Assembly: GCF_000155615.1 (NCBI RefSeq)
Contig: NZ_DS989915.1
Location: 3,369,725 to 3,433,724, forward strand
Origin: Alcanivorax sp. DG881
GTDB taxonomy: Bacteria > Pseudomonadota > Gammaproteobacteria > Pseudomonadales > Alcanivoracaceae
Direction: 5' to 3'
Length of the DNA stretch: 64,000 nt
Shown here piece by piece: positions 38,846-46,742 of the stretch. Within the stretch, counting starts at the first letter, position 1; each line of letters opens with the position of its first letter. The translations under genes were made by a program, and so were the position numbers. The notes beneath the pieces were generated by a model, which saw nothing but the letters and a program-made list of their open reading frames with translations, was not told the DNA's origin and did no database searches.

Positions 38846-39058
38846 CTAGTGCCAGGTCCCTTCCAGGTTCTCGCACTGATCAAGGAATTCCTCGGCGCTC
38901 ATTTCCACCGTATTCGGGTCCAGATGTGACGCCACTTGCTCTTTCAGCTGCCCGACCACCTTGGACATGACCGTCAGGGTTTCTTCCACCTGCTCGATAG
39001 TTTCCAACAGGTCTTCGGCTTCTTGCTGGTAATCATCTCTGTCGTCGTAATCGCTCAT
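38846..39058 (-). CDS. small acidic helical protein of unknown function
   Basis: A 70-residue acidic protein, beginning MSDYDDRDDYQQEAEDLLET and mostly predicted helical with heptad-like leucines (LLETIEQVEETLTVMSKVVGQL). It has a strong ribosome site, AGGAGG six bases before the ATG, so it is very likely expressed. No signal peptide and no recognised domain. It lies between the convergent amidohydrolase gene and the AraC gene. It is too short to assign a role. Confidence 0.7.
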   Translation of the reverse strand: MSDYDDRDDYQQEAEDLLETIEQVEETLTVMSKVVGQLKEQVASHLDPNTVEMSAEEFLDQCENLEGTWH

Positions 39059-39246
39059 GCGAAGCCTCCTGCAGTTGGGATGAGCCCTGATACAGGCTCG
39101 TTCCCATGTTGCCAATGATGATGGCGTAAAACAAACGGCAATTCCCCGAAATTGATGAAAGTTTGAGCGTTGATGATGAAAGGTCACAGGCATTTCGCAA
39201 GCGGCATCCCGCTATTCTGCAGGCTCTGGCTTGTGGGTGGTCAGAA

Positions 39247-40278
39247 TCAAAGAGATTGCCTGAACGTTTCTGGTGTAACGGAAAACCACCGCTTGAACGC
39301 GCGCCGGAAGTTGGAGCTGTCGTGATAGTTCAAAAGCGCGGCAATGGCGTCGACGGTAAGCTTGCTGTCGCGCAGATAGTTCGCCGCCTGTTGGGACAGG
39401 ATGTCCTTCTGGATTTGGCGAAATCCGGTATTTTCGTTTTTCAGTTTACGCGCCAGGGTGCGCTTGCTCATGAATAGTGCCGCAGCGGCTTCTTCTTCAG
39501 CCAGTGTGCCTGGCGGAAAAGACAGCATCATTTTTTCTACCCGATAGCGAAAACTTTGCGTATTGGTACGCAGTTCGGACAGCATGGTTTCGCACTGCTG
39601 AAGCGCTAGCTGGTAATTCTCATGGTTGGCGGCAATGTTGGGGTAGAAGCACAGGGCTTTAGGGATTTTTGCGATAAAGTTTTCTGCTGAAAACTCGTAT
39701 GGGCCGGGTAGATACTCGTTGTAGAAGGGGGCATAGGGCGGAGCCGGGTAATCTATCAAGGTCTCAACTTCATGGGCCGGTCGGCCCAGAATCGATTCGG
39801 CGGTCTCGAAAAACATCATGATAAAGGCTTCGGTCAAACAGCGGCGCATTTGATCCGTTAGCGTCATATCGAAGTGCCCGTAACACTCAAGCCAATCCCC
39901 ACGATCAAAAAGCTCAATACGCACAAAGTTCATCCGAGTTGGTGCGAAAAGGTGAATTGCTTGCAGAGCCTCAAACAGGTTCGCGCTGCTAAGAGCCAAA
40001 AAACCCACCGCACCGTGGGTAGCAGGGGTGAGCCGTCGGCCCAGGCGAAAACCAAAGGCTGGGTCATCACTTATAGAGAGCGCATTGTTGAGTAACTGAA
40101 CCTGCTGCTGCCCGGTGAGCAGGCTGTCTTCGTCAAGCAGCTGTTCAACGCTGAGCCCTGTGTTGGGTAGCAGCCGGCCAAGATCGGGGGCCTGAAGGCC
40201 GAGTTCGCGGGCAATCAAGCGAGCATAATGCGACGGGTTGGACGCCTGGCTGTTGGCTGGGCTGGGGGATGTTGTCAT
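39247..40278 (-). CDS. AraC family regulator of the CYP153 cluster
   Basis: A 343-residue OruR-type AraC regulator: ligand domain about 25-230, then two HTH motifs (EEEAAAALFMSKRTLARKLKNE and LTVDAIAALLNYHDSSNFRRAFKRWFS) ending PETFRQSL. It is divergent from the ferredoxin-CYP153 operon, with a 127-bp promoter region holding a 21-bp-spaced direct repeat. AraC regulators next to CYP153 genes in alkane degraders respond to alkanes or their products; that role here is inferred from position. The start at 40278 is taken from the MTTSPSPANSQ N-terminus; the ribosome site is weak. Confidence 0.88.
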   Translation of the reverse strand: MTTSPSPANSQASNPSHYARLIARELGLQAPDLGRLLPNTGLSVEQLLDEDSLLTGQQQVQLLNNALSISDDPAFGFRLGRRLTPATHGAVGFLALSSANLFEALQAIHLFAPTRMNFVRIELFDRGDWLECYGHFDMTLTDQMRRCLTEAFIMMFFETAESILGRPAHEVETLIDYPAPPYAPFYNEYLPGPYEFSAENFIAKIPKALCFYPNIAANHENYQLALQQCETMLSELRTNTQSFRYRVEKMMLSFPPGTLAEEEAAAALFMSKRTLARKLKNENTGFRQIQKDILSQQAANYLRDSKLTVDAIAALLNYHDSSNFRRAFKRWFSVTPETFRQSL

Positions 40279-40302
40279 GGGAGGCTCTGTGCGGTGGCAA
40301 GT

Positions 40303-40343
40303 TTGATTGTCTTTAAATGACCCCTTGTTGTCAAAAAATGACC
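40303..40343 (+). promoter_or_regulatory. tandem AraC-type site upstream of ferredoxin-CYP153
   Basis: Two copies of a TTG..TTGTC...AAATGACC motif lie on the same strand, with AAATGACC at 40315-40322 and 40336-40343, exactly 21 bp apart (two helical turns). Direct repeats at this spacing are the usual target of AraC/XylS activators. They are 62 bases or more upstream of the ferredoxin start, leaving room for a promoter. Confidence 0.65.
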
Positions 40344-40405
40344 TGCTGATGCGCGATGGCTTGGCGCACTGTTGGGATAACACAACAACAAGGTGAGGCA
40401 GAGCG

Positions 40406-40726
40406 ATGGCCAGTGTGACCATTATTGAGTTTGGCGGAACGGAGCATGAGGTCGAGATCGAGGCTGGTAAGTCCCTGATGCAGATCGCCGTGGATAACAG
40501 CATTCCCGGCATTGATGCGGACTGTGGTGGGGCCTGTGCCTGTGGCACCTGCCATGTGATTGTCTCCAGCGAGTGGTTTGCCAAAACCGGCAGCACCAGT
40601 GATGAGGAGGACATGATGCTGGGGATGACCCCCGAGCGTGCTGATACCTCACGTCTGGCCTGCCAGATTGAAGCCAGCGAAGCACTGGACGGCCTGGTGG
40701 TTCAGTTACCTGAATTCCAGATGTAA
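40406..40726 (+). CDS. [2Fe-2S] ferredoxin for CYP153
   Basis: A 106-residue ferredoxin of the adrenodoxin/putidaredoxin type. The cluster ligands are the C-x5-C-x2-C in DCGGACACGTCHV and a fourth cysteine in RLACQIE. It carries electrons from a ferredoxin reductase to the P450. It is 35 bp upstream of the CYP153 gene in the same direction. No ferredoxin reductase gene is in the window, so that partner must be elsewhere. Confidence 0.93.
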   Translation: MASVTIIEFGGTEHEVEIEAGKSLMQIAVDNSIPGIDADCGGACACGTCHVIVSSEWFAKTGSTSDEEDMMLGMTPERADTSRLACQIEASEALDGLVVQLPEFQM

Positions 40727-40761
40727 ACCTTTGCTGTTTCGCCACCCACAGGGAGAGAATC

Positions 40762-42144
40762 ATGTCACTGAAATCCACCGCGATGAATATCACTGCCCCG
40801 GTGATACCCGCCCATTGGCAGATCCGTGCCGTACACCGTTTTTTGAAGATCAAGAACACCCTATTTAAAGGGCCCTATGTGCCCACTTTTGTTGAGAGCC
40901 CGCTCCCGGAAGTGGATACGCTGGCCATTGAAGATATCGACGTCAGTAGCCCGTTTCTGTTTCGGCAAAAGAAATGGCAGTCCTACTTCAAGCGTCTGCG
41001 CGATGAGTGCCCCGTGCACTACCAGAAAAACAGTCCCTTTGGTCCGTTCTGGTCGATTACCCGTTATGACGACATCGTCTTCGTGGACAAGCACCATGAT
41101 CTGTTTTCTGCCGAGCCGATCATTACCTTGGGGCGAACCCCTGAAGGCCTGGAAATTGAAACCTTCATCGCCATGGACCCGCCCAAGCACGATGAGCAGC
41201 GTAAAGCGGTACAGAATGTGGTGGCCCCGAAAAACCTGAAAGAGATGGAAGGGCTGATCCGTCAGCGTACCCGGGAAGTGCTGGATGAGCTGCCGGTTGG
41301 TCAACCGTTTGACTGGGTAAAAACGGTGTCCATTGAACTGACTGCACGAATGCTGGCTACGCTGCTGGATTTCCCCTACGAACTGCGGCACAAGCTGGTG
41401 TACTGGTCCGATGTGTCCACCGCCAGCCCGGAAACCACCGGGGGGCGGGTTGATTCAGATGAAATTTTTGCTGCTGCCGCGGATGCGGGCAAGCACTTCG
41501 TCAAGCTCTGGCACGACAAAGCCGCGCAGAGAGCGGCGGGGCAGGAAGCCGGGTTTGATTTGATTAGCCTGATGCAGGCGAACGAAGAAACCAAAGACAT
41601 GGTCAAGCGGCCCATGGAATTTATGGGGAACCTGACCCTGTTGATCGTTGGCGGCAATGATACCACTCGCAACTCCATGACCGGCGGCGTGCTGGCCCTG
41701 AACCAATTTCCCGACGAATTTACCAAGCTGAAGGAAAACCCGGCCCTGATTCCCAACATGGTTTCCGAAATTATCCGTTGGCAAACGCCGCTGGCCTACA
41801 TGCGACGCATTGCCAAACAGGATGTGGAGCTAAACGGAAAAACCATCAAGAAGGGTGACAAGGTGGTGATGTGGTACGCCTCCGGCAACCGCGATGAGCG
41901 CAATATTGATCAGCCGGATACCTTCATGATCGACCGTAAGGGTGCACGTAATCATTTGTCTTTCGGATTCGGTGTACACCGTTGCATGGGGAATCGATTG
42001 GCGGAGTTGCAGCTGCGTATCCTGTGGGAAGAGCTGCTGCAGCGCTTTGACGACATTGAGGTGCTCAGCGAGCCGGAGTGTGTGCAGTCAAACTTTGTGC
42101 GCGGTTACAGCAAGATGATGGTGCAGCTGACAGCGAAAAAATAA
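40762..42144 (+). CDS. cytochrome P450 CYP153, alkane omega-hydroxylase
   Basis: A 460-residue soluble P450. The haem-binding loop is FGFGVHRCMGNRLAE, the oxygen-activation I-helix is VGGNDTTRNS, and the ExxR pair is in SEIIRW. The sequence style (GGNDTTRN, the long N-terminus, LSFGFGVHRCMGNRLAELQLRILWEE) matches CYP153, bacterial enzymes that hydroxylate medium-chain alkanes and related compounds at the terminal carbon. It is fed by the adjacent ferredoxin and likely controlled by the divergent AraC. Neither an alcohol dehydrogenase (alkJ) nor a reductase gene follows, unlike some larger CYP153 clusters. Confidence 0.95.
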   Translation: MSLKSTAMNITAPVIPAHWQIRAVHRFLKIKNTLFKGPYVPTFVESPLPEVDTLAIEDIDVSSPFLFRQKKWQSYFKRLRDECPVHYQKNSPFGPFWSITRYDDIVFVDKHHDLFSAEPIITLGRTPEGLEIETFIAMDPPKHDEQRKAVQNVVAPKNLKEMEGLIRQRTREVLDELPVGQPFDWVKTVSIELTARMLATLLDFPYELRHKLVYWSDVSTASPETTGGRVDSDEIFAAAADAGKHFVKLWHDKAAQRAAGQEAGFDLISLMQANEETKDMVKRPMEFMGNLTLLIVGGNDTTRNSMTGGVLALNQFPDEFTKLKENPALIPNMVSEIIRWQTPLAYMRRIAKQDVELNGKTIKKGDKVVMWYASGNRDERNIDQPDTFMIDRKGARNHLSFGFGVHRCMGNRLAELQLRILWEELLQRFDDIEVLSEPECVQSNFVRGYSKMMVQLTAKK

Positions 42145-42203
42145 TGCCTTGCGAGGGGCTTTTTCAGAAGCAGGTCTTGTAGCGTATTGCAGCCGCAGTG
42201 CGG

Positions 42204-42224
42204 AAAAGGGCGCGGAAGCGCCCT
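42204..42224 (-). terminator. intrinsic terminator of lipoprotein operon
   Basis: The stem AGGGCGC-GGAA-GCGCCCT is followed on the minus strand by TTTTCC. It can end the minus-strand DUF6502-lipoprotein transcript and may also block the CYP153 transcript. Confidence 0.6.
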
Positions 42225-42281
42225 GTGGCAGTCCAAAAGGCGTTTCTCCCTGTGCTTGTTCGGTGCGGCGCTTAAAACTGG

Positions 42282-42310
42282 AAACGCCCCATGCATCGCA
42301 TAGGGCGTTT
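42282..42310. terminator. hairpin between convergent genes
   Basis: A stem AAACGCCC / GGGCGTTT around a 13-base loop containing ATGCAT. It lies 56 bases after the lipoprotein stop on the minus strand. The T-runs are short on both strands. Confidence 0.4.
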
Positions 42311-42365
42311 GAGTATGAAGCAGGTTAACGAATGTCGGTGTTGGCCGTTAGCCCGCTGCTTTGCT

Positions 42366-43550
42366 TCAGGGCACAATAAAATCCGTCTGCGTCCAGGTGC
42401 TGAACTGACCGTCATCATGGTTTTTCCTGACCCGGAAGTACCGGATGCCGCTGCCCAGGGAAGCGTGCTCAATGTTATAGAAGTTACGCTGCCAGCCTGT
42501 CAGGTCGACGATGGGAGAGGAGAAATCGGCGTTGTCATCAATCTGGAGTTCATAGCTGTAGCCTTGAGCAACAATGATTTCAGCCTTGTGCCCCGGATCT
42601 GAGCAATCGGCGCTCATGTCAAAGCAAAAGCGTTGCGCGATAGTGAGATTCGCCGTGTCTGTAAATGTGGTCAGATTGGACGGGGGAATCAGCCCGGGTG
42701 AAACCGCTTCAATCACATTGCCGACCGGGGCAATGGTTTCACCAATCAGTACCGCTTCCAGATTTTGTTGAATCGAGGCTGCATCCAGTCTTCCATTCGC
42801 TTCCTGCAAAGACAGCAGGGTGGCGTCATCAATGGGATCGTTGTTGATAACGTCTGCCCGTAACGCGTTGAGAAGAGTGGTCATGGTGTAAGGCTCTTCA
42901 ATACTTCTTTCATTCACTGCCTCAGTGAAAAGCGATGAAATATAGAGCGAGTAGGCATTGTCCTCAGGCGTTGTCCCCGGGCTATTGATGATGTTCATTT
43001 TGATAAAGGGCTGGTTGGTCGGGATGTCTCCGGTCACCGCTGCCAGTACGGTTTTCACCCTGCTTTGCGCGTCGGCGGTGGCTTGTTCGTAGCTGTTGCC
43101 CTGGTTGATCAACTCCACGGCTAAATCGTGGCTCAGCAGCGTCAGGGTGTTCACAAAAATGTTGGCTTGCTGCTCCGGGGCCTTGTTGACCAGTGCCTTG
43201 AGCGTGACTGACTCTTCGGAGTACGTCGCCTCTGTTTCATCGTAAAAGCGCCCGGTGGTATTAACGGAAAGCAGTCCGGGTTCCACCTCAAGAAGGAAAT
43301 CCCCAAGATTGTCCTGGATTTGTGAATTCGCGATCAGCGAGCTGGTATCCCCCTCAATCTTGAGGACATTGACTTCGCCATCCTGAATAAAGGGGCCTTT
43401 ATAGGCTGATCCCGAAAGCGAAGATTTACTTCCACCATTGCCTGTGCCCGATATTCCGCCATCATTGCTGGCAAGAGGGTAGGATTCCCCGCCGCAGGAG
43501 AGCAGCAGAGCAACGAGAAGAAAGAAAGCAAGTTGGGTGGTCTTTTTCAT
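42366..43550 (-). CDS. lipoprotein of unknown function
   Basis: A 394-residue lipoprotein with LLSC (Cys19) and a Gly/Ser-rich linker (GGISGTGNGGSKSS). The start of the mature domain, SGSAYKGPFIQDGEVNVLKI, resembles repeats at the start of several uncharacterised surface lipoproteins. The middle is helical; the C-terminal about 100 residues look like a fibronectin-type beta domain (YSYELQIDDNADFSSPIVDLT, GSGIRYFRVRKNH). No enzyme motif is visible. Its ATG overlaps the TGA of the DUF6502 gene, so they form a two-gene unit. Confidence 0.68.
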   Translation of the reverse strand: MKKTTQLAFFLLVALLLSCGGESYPLASNDGGISGTGNGGSKSSLSGSAYKGPFIQDGEVNVLKIEGDTSSLIANSQIQDNLGDFLLEVEPGLLSVNTTGRFYDETEATYSEESVTLKALVNKAPEQQANIFVNTLTLLSHDLAVELINQGNSYEQATADAQSRVKTVLAAVTGDIPTNQPFIKMNIINSPGTTPEDNAYSLYISSLFTEAVNERSIEEPYTMTTLLNALRADVINNDPIDDATLLSLQEANGRLDAASIQQNLEAVLIGETIAPVGNVIEAVSPGLIPPSNLTTFTDTANLTIAQRFCFDMSADCSDPGHKAEIIVAQGYSYELQIDDNADFSSPIVDLTGWQRNFYNIEHASLGSGIRYFRVRKNHDDGQFSTWTQTDFIVP

Positions 43551-44380
43551 TGCTCTGAGCCCGAGTCCATGGATTCTTCAAAATAATAGATACCAACGCC
43601 CGCTCGGTATTGCTGGGGGCTGGTCTCTTCTTGATGGTCAATTTCCCTGTCCAGCCATCGATCCAGCTTCTGCAAAAGCTCCAGGCTGTCCGCTTCAATC
43701 AGCACCTTTAACTTGGCTATCACCTCGGGGTTAACCCGGTTATAGGCAACGCTCAGCTGAAGGCGGGAGGTTTTTCCCTGTTGTTCAGTGTTGTAAGTGC
43801 TGGTGTTCAGCAGGTCGTGAGCGGCCTGTCCCATCAGGAAAAGCAGCTCTTCATTGTCTTCGTGGGGAATATAGCTGGTGTCTTTCAGGGTCACGGTGTC
43901 GTCGTCATGGAGATCAACCAGCCCCGACTGTTCCAGTTCTCCCAGCACGGTAACGACAGTGACATCGCCACAGTACTGGTGGACCAGGCTTTCGAGGCTG
44001 GTGCCATCGCCGTAGAGGGGGAGTGCCTTTGGTTTGCCCTGTTCATCACAGTAGAGCGCTTCTTTCTGCCACGCATTGATGGCTCTGACAGCCCGGTTGG
44101 TTCGCTTGGTCTGTTGTTGCAGGAGGGCGCCCATGTCCTGATTGAGCTTGCGAAGGCGGGCGGTTTCCTTTCGGTCCAGGCCGGTAAGCAGAGCGATGCG
44201 GGAGGTGCTTTGTTTCTTGCCTTCAATGGTGAAGCCTTCCGCTTCTTCTACATAAATGGCCTTGAGCCAGAGGTAGAAATCATTCACTGAGATCCCGCGC
44301 TTGATGGCCATCCGCACAAGCGGACGCATCAGCTTGCGGACCGCTTTGTGAAACCCTGTGTTGGATGAGGTGCCGGACAT
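43547..44380 (-). CDS. DUF6502 family protein
   Basis: A 277-residue protein matching the DUF6502 family: MRPLVRMAIKRGISVNDFYLWLKAIYVEEA near the N-terminus, followed by STSRIALLTGLDRKETARLRKL, a winged-helix-like segment. There is no signal peptide, and a DNA-binding or regulatory role is plausible but unproven. Members are often found beside genes for exported proteins of unknown function, as here with the overlapping lipoprotein gene. The start at 44380 has only a weak ribosome site. Confidence 0.78.
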   Translation of the reverse strand: MSGTSSNTGFHKAVRKLMRPLVRMAIKRGISVNDFYLWLKAIYVEEAEGFTIEGKKQSTSRIALLTGLDRKETARLRKLNQDMGALLQQQTKRTNRAVRAINAWQKEALYCDEQGKPKALPLYGDGTSLESLVHQYCGDVTVVTVLGELEQSGLVDLHDDDTVTLKDTSYIPHEDNEELLFLMGQAAHDLLNTSTYNTEQQGKTSRLQLSVAYNRVNPEVIAKLKVLIEADSLELLQKLDRWLDREIDHQEETSPQQYRAGVGIYYFEESMDSGSEQ

Positions 44381-44854
44381 TGGATACTAACCAAGTGCTG
44401 AAGATGAATTTCTGCGGCCCATTGTTTCCCGTGCGCGCTCCCTTGCTATCCGGGTGTTGGTATATCGCGCCAGCAACGACACTGCCGATGCTCTCGGATC
44501 TTGGGGCGAGGCAGTATATCTCATAATCCTGTCTCCCTTCGCAGCCTGCTCCCGGTTAGGGCCTGGATTCGTCGAACACTTCCCAACGTACAGCAATCTC
44601 ACGATCCGCATGATGACGAATTGTAAAATATGGGATGTGTGACCCATATTTTGCTGAGTCTACCTCAACGGTAACGCGGCCAAGAATGAAGTGCAATCCT
44701 CTGTAATTACATGGTTTTTTTGATTAAAGGGGCCGTTTTTCAGGCAGTTGTGACTGAATTTTAACCCATTAAAAGGGTGTGCACGGGCAGGTTCCTTCTG
44801 ATAGATTTCAATAAATGGGAAAATAAACCCAAAAAAATGAAAGAGGGATCGATT
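44381..44854. other. divergent intergenic region of DUF6502 and ELWxxDGT genes
   Basis: No gene is convincing here. It separates two divergent genes, becomes AT-rich toward the right and should hold both promoters. A minus-strand reading frame of about 86 codons exists but lacks a ribosome site and looks random. A strong inverted repeat at 44625-44652 is listed separately. Confidence 0.5.
44625..44652. promoter_or_regulatory. 10-bp-arm inverted repeat
   Basis: AAAATATGGG and CCCATATTTT are perfect inverted arms around eight bases (44625-44652). The site lies about 245 bases upstream of the DUF6502 start and 200 bases upstream of the ELWxxDGT gene. The AT-rich symmetric form suits a repressor or nucleoid-protein site. 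Confidence 0.45.
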
Positions 44855-46291
44855 ATGAAAGCGTGGTATTTGCTAGGTGCGGCATTGTTTTTGACGGCAT
44901 GCGGTGGTGGTGGCTCCAGTGGCGGGGCGGCTCCGGTGCCATCTTCTACAGGCCCCACAGTGAAATTTTTCCCGGCAAGCGATGGTGCAAATAACTTGCA
45001 GCTGTGGAAAACGGACGGTACGGAAGCCGGTACGTCCATGGTCAAGGTGATCCATGTGGGCGGCGGGGCTGATATCGTCGTGCTTGGCAGTCTGGGTGGA
45101 AAAACCATTTTCCTGGCGGATGACGATGATCTCTATGGAGATGAGCTTTGGGTAACCGATGGCACTGAGGCGGGAACGACCCTGCTCAAGGATATTCGTG
45201 TTGGTACGGCAAGTACTTACATTTCCAGTTTTACGGTCGCTGATGGCACGCTCTATTTCGGCGCTTATGATGACGTCAGTGGCACCGAGCTATGGAAAAC
45301 CGATGGCACTCCCGCGGGAACGGTCATGGTCAAGGACATACAGCCCGGGGTAAACGGAGCGGGGGTCAGTAATTTGGTCACCATGGATTCTACTGTGTAC
45401 TTTTCCGCCAATGATGGCACCGCAGGTTATGAGTTGTGGACAACGGATGGTACTGCAACGGGAACCGTGATGGTGGCGGAAATTGCGCCTGGAGCCGCGT
45501 CATCCGGTATCTCTGAAATGATCAGCGTGGATGGCATGCTGTATTTCAGAGCGACGGATGGCACTACCGGCGCTGAGCTGTGGAAGAGTGATGGTACTAC
45601 CGCAGGCACGGAACTGGTCAAGGATATCGCGGTTGGTGCGCCCAGCTCTTCACCCAACAATCTTGTTGCCATGGGGGGTGATATTTACTTTATTGCGGCA
45701 GAAAGTACTGGCCAGGGCAACGAGTTGTGGCGTACCGATGGGACCGAAGCAGGCACCGTTCTGGTGAAAGACATCAATCCAGTGGTCAATAACTCCAGCA
45801 TCAATAATTCCAGCTCGAGGATTCGTTTTCTGAATGCCCTTGACGACAAATTGTATTTTACGGCTCGCCCCGATCCTACAAGTACCCTCAATGAGGTGTG
45901 GGTATCCGATGGCTCTGAAGCGGGAACTTTGCCTCTGTTCGATGCCGATAATGTTAACTACCTGATGTCCACGGGGGAGGCGATTCTGTTTAGTGGCTGG
46001 GATGTCACAAACGGCCATGCCATGTGGACCACGGACGGGACGGTGGCCGGTACCGTCTTTCTCAAGGATATCGAGCCAGGGACAGCAGACACTGACTTTT
46101 ACTCGCTCGGCGAAGCCTATTTCCATGAGAATGATGCAGCCCCCCTCGTAGAAGTGTTGCCCGGTGTTGCACTGATTGTGGCCTACCGTTCTGATATTGG
46201 TGTAGAGCTATGGAAAACTGACGGCACTGCCGCCGGTACCCAGCTGATCAAGGATATCCATCCTGGTATGGGGAGTGGCTTTGATCTCTAA
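44855..46291 (+). CDS. lipoprotein with ELWxxDGT repeats
   Basis: A 478-residue lipoprotein (TAC, Cys16, then a GGGGSSGG linker). Nine copies of the (E)LWxxDGTxxGT motif are seen, for example LWKTDGTEAGT, LWVTDGTEAGT and LWRTDGTEAGT, each followed by a hydrophobic (V)KDI segment, at intervals of about 45-50 residues. This is the ELWxxDGT repeat family, predicted to fold into a beta-propeller; members are secreted or surface proteins of unknown function, abundant in some marine and gliding bacteria. The start at 44855 has AGAGGG eight bases upstream. A strong terminator follows at 46346. It stands alone in the low-GC accessory stretch. Confidence 0.85.
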   Translation: MKAWYLLGAALFLTACGGGGSSGGAAPVPSSTGPTVKFFPASDGANNLQLWKTDGTEAGTSMVKVIHVGGGADIVVLGSLGGKTIFLADDDDLYGDELWVTDGTEAGTTLLKDIRVGTASTYISSFTVADGTLYFGAYDDVSGTELWKTDGTPAGTVMVKDIQPGVNGAGVSNLVTMDSTVYFSANDGTAGYELWTTDGTATGTVMVAEIAPGAASSGISEMISVDGMLYFRATDGTTGAELWKSDGTTAGTELVKDIAVGAPSSSPNNLVAMGGDIYFIAAESTGQGNELWRTDGTEAGTVLVKDINPVVNNSSINNSSSRIRFLNALDDKLYFTARPDPTSTLNEVWVSDGSEAGTLPLFDADNVNYLMSTGEAILFSGWDVTNGHAMWTTDGTVAGTVFLKDIEPGTADTDFYSLGEAYFHENDAAPLVEVLPGVALIVAYRSDIGVELWKTDGTAAGTQLIKDIHPGMGSGFDL

Positions 46292-46345
46292 TACGTGGGG
46301 CGACTCAACAGAGATTGCTCGCTACATTTTCTGATCGCCACAGTA

Positions 46346-46380
46346 AGCGCCCGGCTCAATTGAGTTGGGCGTTTTTCTTT
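46346..46380 (+). terminator. intrinsic terminator of ELWxxDGT gene
   Basis: AGCGCCC, then a palindromic CTCAATTGAG centre, then GGGCG followed by TTTTTCTTT. It is a canonical Rho-independent terminator 55 bases after the stop codon. Confidence 0.85.
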
Positions 46381-46406
46381 GGGAGTGCTGAGGGTTTTCT
46401 ACAAAC

Positions 46407-46547
46407 TGAATTGGCACCAGTTCGCTAGACACCTTTCAGTCATCCAAAATGGCAACCAGAGAGGTATCTATGAGCAGCAAGTATTGCCAAGAAGAATTCA
46501 AGCTTCAGTCAGCCTGCTAGGTGGCTAATCGTGGAGACAGGCAATAA
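46407..46547 (+). mobile_element. IS3-family remnant (left end and orfA start, decayed)
   Basis: The sequence from about 46407 (TGAATTGGCACCAG) through CTAGACACCT and GGTATCT resembles the left end of IS3-family elements. An ATG at 46470 opens MSSKYCQEEFKLQSAC then TAG, and the same frame continues as VANRGD. This aligns with a typical orfA start of the form FKxEAVKQVADRG, with the glutamine codon after AVK turned into the stop. The rest of the element is gone. It is a relic of a past insertion beside nrdB. Confidence 0.7.
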
Positions 46548-46675
46548 GGAAGGGGGAAGAGGTGCGCGTAGATTGTGGCGAAGAGCTGCTGAGGTAGAAG
46601 TGTGAGGGCGTTTAGTTGCACGTTTGCAGCTAAGTGCGATCTCCTAATGGCAAGAAATCTGTAAGTGATTGATAT

Positions 46676-46716
46676 AAAAGAGGGCACGTTACCGTCTAAT
46701 GGCAAACGTGCCCTCT
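46676..46716 (-). terminator. intrinsic terminator of nrdAB
   Basis: A perfect 12-bp stem AGAGGGCACGTT / AACGTGCCCTCT around a 14-base loop, then TTTTATAT on the minus strand. It lies 27 bases after the nrdB stop. TCTAATGGCAA occurs in the loop and again just after the stem. Confidence 0.8.
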
Positions 46717-46742
46717 CTAATGGCAACTCACACCTTTTTTCG

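Noticed and set aside
44387-44647. 86-codon minus-strand frame before the DUF6502 gene
   Set aside because: No ribosome site, basic random-looking composition, and it overlaps the likely promoter region.
46517-46726. 69-codon minus-strand frame after nrdB
   Set aside because: It overlaps the nrdB terminator and the IS remnant and has no coding features.
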